From Pisolithus tinctorius (taxonomy: Eukaryota; Basidiomycota; Agaricomycetes; Boletales; Pisolithaceae), in assembly GCA_024663395.1 (NCBI GenBank), contig JANFAH010000001.1, forward strand, positions 4,340,001-4,404,000: a stretch of 64,000 nucleotides of DNA, written 5' to 3'. Position numbers and translations under genes: made by a program. The notes beneath the pieces are model-generated. The model did no database searches, had not been told where the DNA came from, and saw only the letters and a program-made list of their open reading frames with translations. Every line of letters starts with the position of its first letter. Position 1 is the first letter of the stretch. This document shows, piece by piece, positions 11,337-21,000 of this stretch.

Positions 11337-12545
11337 ATGGTCAGTCTTGAGATCGACGTCGTTGGCAGATATATGCTGATTAAATTCGCAGGCAAGGAGA
11401 TACGACAGTGCGTATTCAAGTCTTATGATGGCGTCTGACGATGAGACATTGTAATCGAATAGGTCGGACAACTATATTTTCTCCTGAAGGTGTGTACAAT
11501 ATCACTTCTCAGTCATATCATCCACTCAGGTGGTATCTACAGGTCGATTATACCAGAGTATGTACGTCTATCGTGGACCGAATTACCTCATACCCATATC
11601 ACCACAGTCGAATATGCTATGGAGGCTATCTCCCATGCAGGCACCGTGCTTGGGGTACTCGCCAAGGATGGTGTCGTGCTCGCAGCGGAGAAACGTGTAA
11701 CGGGTAAGTTACTCGACCTGTCCGGTGCGAAAGTGCGAGGTGGATATGGTGGTAGTGGTGAGAAGATGTTCTTGCTCAATTCGTGCGTTGATCACTCTCG
11801 CTCTCAACTGTGTGAACATCTTTTTTTATGACGTGACAATGGATCGTGGACGGCAGAAACGTGATCGGCGGCGTGGCAGGTATCACCTCCGACGCTAACT
11901 CTCTGGTAAATTATGCACGGACGGTCGCCCAGCAGCACCTACTCCAGTATAACGATGACATCCCCGTCGAAGTCCTTGCACAGAGGCTCTGCGATCTCAA
12001 ACAAGGGTATACTCAATACGGTGGTATGTCTGACTCAATCACTCATCAAGTTTGAGTGGAACCCATTCCTTGCTCATAACTTTAGGTCTTCGACCATTTG
12101 GTGTCTCCATTCTGTATGCGGGTTACGACCCACACTATCAGTTCCAGCTCTATCACTCCGACCCTTCGGGCAACTACTCCGGATGGAAAGCAACTTGCAT
12201 CGGCGCGAACAATGGAACGGCACAGAGCCTCCTCAAGCAAGAGTACAAAGACGACATTAGCGTCGAACAGGCGATCAGCCTCGTATTGAGGGTTATGAGC
12301 AAGACGATGGACAGCCCCACACTTGGGAGCGAAAAATGTGAGTTGTGGACGTGGCGCCAGCGCGGTCTGCTGTGAGTAAGAGCGGTTACTGACCGCTTCT
12401 TGTGTCAGTGGAATTTGCGGTGTTGACGTACGACGAGACTGCGAAGCAGCCCAAGGCCAAGATATACAGACCCTCGGAGATTGATGCTTTACTTGTTGCA
12501 GAGGGTCTGGCGAAGAAGGATGACGATGCGGAAATGAAATCGTAG
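11337..12545 (+). CDS. PRE9: 20S proteasome subunit alpha3 (PSMA4/Pre9 type)
   Basis: Structural alpha-ring subunit of the 20S proteasome. Joined exons give [16 protein letters not shown], then [17 protein letters not shown], both the hallmark N-terminus of alpha3. [52 protein letters not shown] and [18 protein letters not shown] follow, with an acidic/Lys tail ending MKS* at 12545. The start codon appears to stand alone: ATG at 11337-11339 is followed directly by a GTCAGT donor, and the next exon begins GCAAGGAGA. A 15-base exon (11543-11557) encodes the RLYQ segment. These two small exons are inferred from conservation and splice signals. The length and motif order match the family. Confidence 0.93.
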
Positions 12546-12750
12546 ATGTGACGTTCATGTATCTCTTGCGTTTTTTTCTGATCTGCATATCTCTCAATGC
12601 GTGTATTTTCTCAAGTGTGCATAAGTTGATATTGCATCGCACCCCAGACTACAGGGGATGGCCCTATGAAGTTGATACTAACGCAAGAAGAAAAATGGTG
12701 CACGAAAGTTCTCTGTCCGCACACCATGTGCGTTGCATTAGATTGCAAGC

Positions 12751-13418
12751 CTAGTGACACGCCATGCTCTTTCCGCCGGCATTGTCGAATTCGACGTATT
12801 GATCGAAAACGTAGTGCCCGATCGCAGCACCGGCAACGACCGCAATGATAAGGTAGGCCTGTAAGGGGTGTGTGAGTGTGAACGAACAGCGGAATACGCG
12901 ACCAGCCAATTCGCACATACGTTATACGTCATGAAGACCAACATGAGGAAGAACGAGAGGAACACGGAGGCGCCGTACAGAGCGGCTCTCAGCATCCGCA
13001 AATGTGCTGGTATACTGACCCTGTTGAAAAGAGACGACTATGTCAGAGCAGTGTTGTTGGTCCATGAGAGACGTGTCTACCGGTCGGCGTTCCTAATCCT
13101 CCTCCCATTCAGCAACCCCACCACCTCATCCGAACTGACGCCCCTCTCAGGCGTGCTCCTGCCACTGGCACTGATGGGGCTCGCTGCCCTCTTTCCCTTC
13201 CCGAGTGTCGAGACGATACGTCTGTTGACAGACTGCTGGAAGACGCGGAGGTACTCGTACAAGACGCCAAGAAGGAGGATAGCAACGAAAGAGCCGACAA
13301 ACTGGGTATGGGTGTGGATGTGCCAGGACCGGAAGACGACGCAGGTGTCGATGACCTGGGTGTTCCAGAGCATGTGCATTGCACACTTGGCAGGCATTTG
13401 GTGATCGCCGTGGTTCAT
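12751..13418 (-). CDS. CTR2: Ctr-family copper transporter (Ctr2-like)
   Basis: Copper(I) channel of the Ctr family, which works as a trimer; Ctr2-like members usually sit in the vacuolar membrane (family knowledge). Start ATG 13418-13416 (MNHGDHQMPAKCAMHM), a short His/Met N-terminus without long Mets repeats. TM1 is FVGSFVAILLLGVLYEYLR, followed by a Ser-rich cytosolic loop. Two introns later TM2 carries the M-L-V-F-M (MXXXM) copper motif ahead of MTYN, and TM3 carries the G-A-A-I-G (GXXXG) packing motif before HYVF. The stop is at 12753-12751 after GGKSMACH. The few Met clusters argue for a low-affinity or vacuolar type. It is transcribed in the same direction as gluconokinase, 82 bp downstream of it. 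Confidence 0.88.
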
Positions 13419-13500
13419 GGTATTGTGTATATCGAGACGAGTGAAGATGACCCAGACAGCTCTACTAGTATAGTGCAACCAGGTGGCAGTGCTACTGTAT

Positions 13501-14291
13501 CTACAGATGGATAGCTCTGAGAACATGCTGCATCTGCTCCTCCGTCGAGGATTCGATAGACACAGTTATCACACCAGGCTCGTCCTCTGGGCTTTCCAGC
13601 GTGTTCAGCTGACTCTCGAGCATCTGTGCTTTCATGAAATGACCCTCCCGTTTTTGCATGCGGTCCATGAGCACTTCCTTGCTCCCTTTGAGGAACACAA
13701 ACAACGTCGTGGGGACTGCAGCGACTGCGTCCAGCTCCGGCGATGGATCCTCGCAAGGAGATGTATTTGATGTAGATGAACGAGTTAGCCCGCGCAGGAC
13801 ATCGCGATACGTCTTCTTGAGCGCCGAGCAAGCAACGATGACACCTGGTCGGCGCCACTCTTCCGGCATACCCTCTTCCTCAAACTTGTCCGACATCGCC
13901 CCTTTCGTCTCAGGTTTATCACCCGGCTCAAAGTCTGTGCTCACCGGTGCGCCGAGCTGATCGAGGATATGTTTGACAGCGGTTTGGCGAATTCGGTATA
14001 GCCACGGTCTGCGGTCCCCGTCTGTGAGGGCCTCGCCACGGGACATCTTGGCGATGTTTGAAGGGGGGTGGAGATCATCGCCATCTATGAATGGCAACTT
14101 GAGCGTGTTGGAGAGGGCAATTCCGAGCGTAGACTTTCCTGTCCCTGATACCCCCTGTCATAGGCACGGAATGATGAGCATGGGTTGAGTGGGAGATAGC
14201 AAGACAAATGGAACTAACTTACCATCACCACAAGGAATATTGCACGATTGATGGCATCTCGATCTCGCTCCGTGTGACTGACGCACTGCAT
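13501..14291 (-). CDS. Gluconokinase
   Basis: Phosphorylates D-gluconate to 6-phosphogluconate, feeding the pentose phosphate pathway. The first exon from ATG 14291-14289 encodes MQCVSHTERDRDAINRAIF and LVVM. After one intron the Walker A loop GVSGTGKST appears, then LPFIDGDDLHPPSNIAKM, the substrate-binding signature of GntK-type kinases. VACSALKKTYRDVLRG, FVFLKGSKEVLMDRM and GHFMKAQMLESQ complete the fold. The protein ends RAIHL* at 13501, about 230 residues. A Ser/Thr/Pro loop (around SSTSNTSPCEDPSPELDAV) follows the CSALK block and lengthens the enzyme compared with bacterial GntK. Confidence 0.9.
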
Positions 14292-14566
14292 GTCCGTTGA
14301 CAAGAAAGGATGGGAATGCATTGGTGCTACAACACGCCCCAATGCTATTACAACGTATCTCTATATATCCGGGCATAAACCTGACAAACAACAAAATGAC
14401 GGTATATGGGAAACACTCGTTACAAGAGAAATGGATGTCAATATTACTGTAGTGGATCAGAAGGGTGATTTATATCCGTAAGTCGATGTTGGCGAAAAGG
14501 AACCCGTCCCATCCATTTGGTCGAAAATGGACAATCCATGCCAGAGAAGAAGAAAGAAATCAGTAG

Positions 14567-16710
14567 TCAACCAATGGTCCGGTCAGGCGACCGAGCCTGT
14601 GGAGGGGTCGAAAAATCTATCGCATTGTATGCTGGAGGTGGAGCTTCATATGCCGCATCATCTATGCCCGGCTGGCCGTCTTGGTTTCCAAGCACCCGTC
14701 GGTGATGCGCCCGACTTACATTTCGCATCCAATCAATGAGCTCGCGGGGATCCTTTTCGTCCCGCGGAGGCTGCTCAACCTGCCTTCCCTCACCCTCACC
14801 GCCATGGCCCGCTGTAGCGGGTCGCCGCGTCTGCCTTATTCGTGGTGGTGGTTGAGGTGGCGTCACATGAGACTGGGACTGTACATGTCGGTGATTCACC
14901 GTGGCTGCCGACCGTGCAACAGCATCCGGCGTAGGCGGCAGCATTCGCTGCGACGATAACCGCCTCTCTGTAGTCGGAGGCGTCTGATGTTGACGTGAGG
15001 ATGGCGTGGCGGGAACAGTCGGTAACTGTCGTCTCCTCGCGCTTGTCGAGGGTGACACGGAAGAGTAGCGTGTGTCTGGGTCGTCCAAAAGTGCTGTTGT
15101 CCTTACTCGCATGCCGTCCTCGCTTGGCTTCTGCCGTCGTTCAGTCATCGGCGTTCCAGGTGAAAGCCGTGGAGACGACCTTGACCGGTGAAGCCACGGC
15201 TGCATCGACGGAGGTGGGTGAAATGCCGAAGGTGGATTCGGCAACTCTCGCCTTGCGCTCGTCCGCGGAGATAATGATGACCGGGGTGAGAATGGGACGT
15301 GTTCTGACGAAGGTATGGGTGATACTGGTGTGGGCGAGAAGGATTGCGGGGAAGCGGCACATCGTCGATCGGCGATGATGCGGGTACCAAGCCGATCAGA
15401 CTCATCAAATGACGAGGCATCATAGAATCCCGTGGATGGGGTCGACGAGGGCGTCGCAGGAGAGTACGCGGAGTCAGACGAGATGCTGGCACTGTCGCAG
15501 GCTGTCCGCGGTCGTGGGGGAAGGCCGAGGCTGTCGGCGCTACGAGGGCGCAGGGAGGGATAGAGTGGTTCGCCGTAGACGATCTTGCGCCACTGTTGGA
15601 GTGACGTCGAAAGGTTGACAGGCTCGCCGTGATCTGCATCGGTCTTGTCTGCTGCGGGTGGCTTGAGAGAAGGATAGAGGGGCTCGCCGTACATGATTTT
15701 CCGCCACTGACGTTCAGAGGCGGGTGCTCTGAGAGAAGTGGACCTAGAAGACAGACATGCAGTTGAGGAGGTGGCGTCTGAAATAGGATGACGAGCCAGT
15801 ATCATCCAATCCTCAGGTTCAGTGACGAGTAGCAAAGCAGTAACGAAGAGATGGTCGAGGAAGGAGAGGGATATACCAGCATGATCAAGCTGCGGAACCG
15901 AGTCGTCGGTATTCCCTAGGTTCTCAAATACTCTGAGTTTCGGTTCTGTGACATCGTCAAAGGACTCGAGCGTTGCAACAGGGCTTTTACAAGTTGCCGT
16001 CACACACTTTAGAGGGACAATAAGACTATTGACGCGCAGTTTGGTTCCTGGTATCGAACATACCTGGTACGAGTTTCCAGAACGCTTCCATTTGAGGGCA
16101 TGGGGATGGTACGGGACGTAAAACTTGCGCGAGCTATGAGTAACAGTCAGAATCCTCTGTGTTGCAAGGACGGGGGTAGCTGGTACCTGGCGGGTACAGA
16201 TACATACCTTACTAGGGAACAATATTTGAGGAAACTGGCAGTATCCTTCCAAGTGGAATTTCCGCTCATCTGGATGCGAGCGCCATGGGTATTGTCTTTG
16301 CATTTTCCCTTGAGAGGGAGTTCTCTTGGCCAGCGGATGTCAGCAATCTTTGCTGAGCCGTCCCAAGGATCTGAACGCCAGATGGTTGTGGAAGAAGCGA
16401 CTGTTTCCACGGAGTAGAGGGGCTTGTCGGAGTTGGCGTCGGTAGCGACTGCGTTGAGGAACGAGGGGGAGGAGAGACTGAGGAGAAGGAGAGGACGTCG
16501 TTTGCTGTGACGAGAGTTCATGGTGAGGTCGGTAATCTGGAGCCGATGGAGATACGGGAAGATACTTGATGAGTTTGATGTTGACGCGGATGCTGTGGAG
16601 GGCCCAGGAACGGAGGGGAGAGACTCGGGTTGGAGTGGGGGAAAAGAGAGTCTCTGGACTGGGGGGGGCACGAAGGGCTCAAGAGGCGAAACAGACGCCG
16701 GCGGTTGCAT
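14567..16710 (-). CDS. DUF6593-domain protein with long Ser/Pro-rich tail
   Basis: Basidiomycete protein of unknown function. Start ATG 16710-16708 (MQPPASVSPLEPF). After a Pro-rich lead, residues ~65-210 look like a DUF6593 domain: LYSVETVASSTTIWRSDP, AKIADIRWPRELPLKG, then SSRKFYVPYHPHALKWKRSG, with the expected short strands and aromatic Lys/Trp signature. A short hydrophobic helix (LSFLDHLFVTALLLVTE) with MILARHP ends the domain. The remaining ~380 residues are low-complexity Ser/Pro/Arg sequence with two near-repeats of the form QWRKI(V/M)YGEPLYPSL, and end RSPDRTIG*. Gluconokinase lies downstream on the same strand. No function is suggested by the sequence. Confidence 0.75.
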
Positions 16711-17071
16711 GATGTCAGGTTGTAGTCGGGTGGAGAGAAGAGAACAAGACTCGATGCGACAGAGATGGGCGCGTCTCGCTTACGACCACGCTCAACTCAG
16801 CTTAGCACATGTCACTGCTACGATCATCATATATCCCTTAGGCCTTATACTCTCTCTGCGCAGTGCTCGCCCACACCCGTCCTCACACGCTGACGGCGAC
16901 GACCAGCTGTATATCGTCATCACTCCCCCCCCGGATTATGAATCACGCCGAGAACATCCTCCGTTTTCAAATCTCCGCTTCAAATCCGGCCATCCCGCAT
17001 CAAATATACCCAAACACCGCCTACGCGTCTCTTCTGCTCGTTCGCGAAATAACATAAAAATAAAAATATAC
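16711..17071. promoter_or_regulatory. Divergent promoter, DUF6593 gene / Chz1
   Basis: A 361-bp space between two diverging start codons. It becomes A/T-rich toward the Chz1 start (17050-17071) and includes the TATA-like stretches atatatccc and tatactctc. Assigned by position; no factor site recognised. Confidence 0.35.
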
Positions 17072-17527
17072 ATGTCATCTCAAGCTGGGTAAGCAGCTCG
17101 TTTCATTGTTCTCCAAAGTGGTCCTTAATGATGCTCGTTCGATAGTTCAACGAGCAATAAGCCTGCCAGCAAGGGTGCCTCCCCGCGCAAAGGCAAGGGG
17201 AAGCAAGAACCCGTCGCTTCAGAGGACGCGCCCATGGATGTAGAACAAAAGGATGACGATGATGACGACGAGGACGAAGAGGTATGCAACACGAATACAC
17301 CCTCGCGGTCGCTTCTAAACCCCCTTTGCCATTAGGACAGCGACGAAGAAATGGAAAGAGACGAAGAGTCGGATGAAGACGAAGAAGAGGACATGAACGA
17401 GATTGATCCGACTGTGATCCAGACGCGACGCACACGTGGCATCAGGGTCGACTATACATCTGCTGAGGCTCTCGCCAAGGCTGGACTCGAACCAACTGAA
17501 CTCGAACTGGACGAGGACGACGAGTAG
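17072..17527 (+). CDS. CHZ1: Histone H2A.Z chaperone Chz1
   Basis: Small nuclear chaperone that binds H2A.Z-H2B dimers and supports their deposition by SWR1 (family knowledge). Start ATG 17072 (MSSQAG); an intron then joins to STSNKPASKGASPRKGKGKQ. Two Asp/Glu blocks follow, and the diagnostic CHZ motif is present: NEIDPTVIQTRRTRGIRVDY, then TSAEALAKAGL. The protein ends LDEDDE* at 17527 after about 115 residues. Two introns, the second starting just after the first acidic block (17281). The short, acidic, otherwise disordered sequence is as expected for the family. Confidence 0.92.
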
Positions 17528-18052
17528 ATGAAAGAACAATTATTGTTGAACTTTTGAAGCTTCAGAATGGGACTCATGCTTTGTACTTGAACCCTCTCTC
17601 TAGACTCGTCACCAACACAGCTTTCTGCACGGGTGACAATACCCACTTTCCCCGTGTCCTTGGAAGCTGTATTTCAGCCACTGCAACGGGAACTGTGTTA
17701 TTTGTATGTACAGGACGGGACCCCAAATTCGAGTAACTATGTAGATGGTGCCAAGGTCTTTCTGATCCGAGGGCGTTTGGGATATACTAAGGATAAGGCA
17801 AAACGGGCTGCGGCTGAGTATGACGCGGCCAGGGATGAGGTGCTCTCTGACGAATCCAAGGCAAAAATAGCACGACTTAGTATACGCTCGTCTCCCTTCT
17901 TATAATAAATTGTTACGATGGGTCAACCTGTTTACATTCACACCCCTATAACAGCTGATTGTGCAGCCGTATCTGGAGTCGGAGTGTAAACCACAATGGG
18001 AAGGACCAGCGGAGTCACTATGACTGGTATCGGAACGCCATGGACGGATTAT
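17528..18052. other. Intergenic region between two convergent 3' ends
   Basis: About 525 bp between the stops of Chz1 (+) and the TPR-HET gene (-). An open stretch on the plus strand ends at 17905 with KAKRAAAEYDAARDEV, but it lacks a convincing ATG and I could not attach it to any gene. Confidence 0.35.
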
Positions 18053-21000
18053 CTATACAATATCGAATATTTTAAGTCTGCTTTGCAGAATACTGGCAGA
18101 ATCTATAGGGTGAGCAGTGATGAGGTTAGAAGACGCAATCCTGAGGTACTCGTTTTGGGGTAGTTTGGTCAACAAAAGAGCGTTAAATGGCCGTCCCAGT
18201 GTAAAAAGTAGCTGCTCTTCAGTCGTGGCGTGAACGTTAGTGAATGGACCAAGAAGATGCCTCGAGTGCCAGGGACGAGCAAGCAGCAAAGCACCTTGTG
18301 ATATTGTCGCATCTTCTAACTTGCTTGGCAGTGCGACCTCGAGTGGCCTCAGCCCAGATGCTAGGATCTTGTACGTGTAATTCCGGGTCGACGGATTTAC
18401 CCTCCTCCGCTGAATCGCTGTAACACGGTAAGCGATGCATGGCAGGATAAGGCGGTGACTGAGAAATCGGGGAGGTGGGGAGTTGGCAAGTGAACGATAC
18501 AGCATCCGTAGTGTTGTGGATGACGACCCGGCCTGCTCGGGTTGTTCCGTATGTATCATTGCTGCGTGTTCTTCTGCGATAGGTTGGGGTGGAGGCAAAG
18601 GTAGCATTCGATACGAGGTGATGTAGGCAGGGAAACAGCTATGAAACGATGACGCCTCTCCGACCCAATCCAGAACCGAGATATCCCCAGACTGCGAAAT
18701 GATTTCGGAGAGGAGGCGGCCAAGCGCGTTCTCAGCAGATTCACCATACAGAACGGGCAGGTGGAGATTAAAGATCCCGAAGAGTGAGTAGGCAATATCT
18801 TCAGGCCGGGTGGTAGCACGCAATGAGGCCCATTGGAGTCTCGAACGTGCACCATCCATACCTGGAGAAAAATTGGTGAGGAACCGGGACTCTATTCCGG
18901 TTGCCCTTTCCAGCTCTTCCAACACGGCGACATCAGCTTTATGGTTCGAAGACGTGACGTTCTTATAAAGTGACCAGGCTTGAGTATAGAATAATATGTT
19001 TCGGGAAGCCAGTAGTTCTTGCAAGGTCCACCCACGTCGAAACCACTCGCTGTTCGCGAATGAACCGGTATCAGGGATATCAGAGAGGTACACGATAGTC
19101 AGGGAAGACTGTCGGTACCACGCGAACATCGACCCTATAGCCTCTTGCAACTCGGCACTGCTGTCTCTGTCTATGCAGCAAGTGTCGCTCCATGCCCACA
19201 AGTAACCCCGCTCGCAGGCAACAAGACAAAAGGCTTGGAGCTTTCCAAGGCCCCCGTCTGTTGACATGCCATATATCGGGTGGCCCTCGACATCGCGCAG
19301 TGATGGCTCGCCTGTACTCCAGCGGTGAGAAAACATGACGTACTGAAAGTATCTCGAGATATTAGTACGGATGAGTTTCATTTGCTGGGCCGGGTCGCAC
19401 GCCGCACACGAAGACAGCAGTTGACTGTACTGTTGACTGCTCATGAAATGGGATACTTGCGCATCCCTGTTGCACAGGATACCAGTATGTGTGTGCAGCA
19501 GCCTAGTCGGCATAGTTTTGAGAGTTTCAAATGCAACATCGCGGACGGCTTGCCTAATGTCAAAGAGGGCAACACCTGAGTCATCGGAAGGTGTCGTGGC
19601 AACTTGTGAGCTGATCTTCAATTGGATGCAAGCCGTAAGACAGCGCAGAGCTACGTCGTAATCAGGATCCCCAGGTACGAGTAGCTGTAGGGCTTCTTGC
19701 TCAAGTGCAATAGCCTCGTCCAGATCAGCTGCTACAGGTTGTTGACGAAACCGGTCTGCTAAACTCTGTGCAAGGTCATGGAGGGACGAAGGGCGACTGG
19801 GATGGCCGGTCGGGCGGAATTGCAGTACATATCGGTATAAAGTGATAGCCGCTTCCAAATCAACAATTGCGTGCTGATTGCGAGATCTGTCCCGAAAGTA
19901 ATTCGCTAGAGCACCGAGGTTGTCTACCACGCAACTACGGAGGACGGGTTCGCCTGACTTTGACTGGTGCGCCAGCCGCTGAACTCGCTCTCCTATAAAA
20001 AGAGCGAGGTGTTTGAGGGAGACAGCGTAATCAGGGTGTCCTGGTAGCCTAAGCTCTAAAGCATATGTTGTGAGACAAATAGCCTCGTCCAAGTCAGTCA
20101 ACGCAGCCTGCTTGTGAAACCTATCCCAGAGGTGTAGTGAAAGCTCGAAGAGTGAGGAGGGAACATCAGCAAGACTTTGTGACCGCCCCCGACAAAGAGA
20201 ATTTGCTCTGTGTAACCTGGGCATGTCAGCTTGTTTCTGGAACTTCCTCCAGAGGACACAAGCGAGATTGTAAAGAACTACGCCACGGTGGGGATGCCCT
20301 GGTGGAAGGATCTCAAGTGCTGCACGTCTGAGCGAGAGAGCTTCTTCCAAGTCCGCAACCACTCCTTGGTTGTCATATCTATTTGAAAGACAAAGAGCAA
20401 GTTGATGGAGCGAGTAGGACCAACAAGAATGTCCAGAGGGACATAGTTTCAATGTTTCGCGGAGCAGTTCAATTGCCTCCTCCAAGTCGTCCTTTGTAGC
20501 TTGTCTTTGGAACCTCCTCCTGAGGTTGCAAGCGAGGTTGTTGAGGGATACACCACGATCAGGATGCCCTGGTGGGCGGAGCTCTAGTACTACACGTCCA
20601 AGCATGATAGCTTCATCTAAGTCGGCAGCTACCCCCTGGTTGTCATATTTAGTTGAAAGACAGAGAGCAAGTTCATGGAATGAAAATGCCCGATGAAGAT
20701 TTCCAGAGGGACGTTCCAAAGCTGCACGGAGCAGTTCAACCGCCTCATCCAAATCGTGCATTGAAGCTTGTTTCTGAAACCTCCTCCTCAGGAGATGGGC
20801 GAGACTGTTGAGAGATATCAAGCGATCAGGATGGCCTAGTGGACGGAGCTCCAATGCTGCACGTCCGAGAGTGATGGCTTCCTCCAAGTCGGCAGCCACC
20901 CCCTGATTGTCATATCTACTCGAAAGACAGATGGCAAGTTGATGGAGTGATGAAGATCGACGAGGATGTCCAGATGGACGTAGCTCCAAAGCTGCACGAT

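Noticed and set aside
17633..17905. Open frame of about 90 codons between Chz1 and the TPR-HET gene, ending KAKIARLSIRSSPFL
   Set aside because: It opens on GTG, not ATG, no splice partner was found and no family recognised; kept only as a comment on the intergenic region.
19400..19620. Possible NACHT or other NTPase between the TPR array and HET domain
   Set aside because: No GxxxxGK(S/T) loop or Walker B pattern is visible in the linker.
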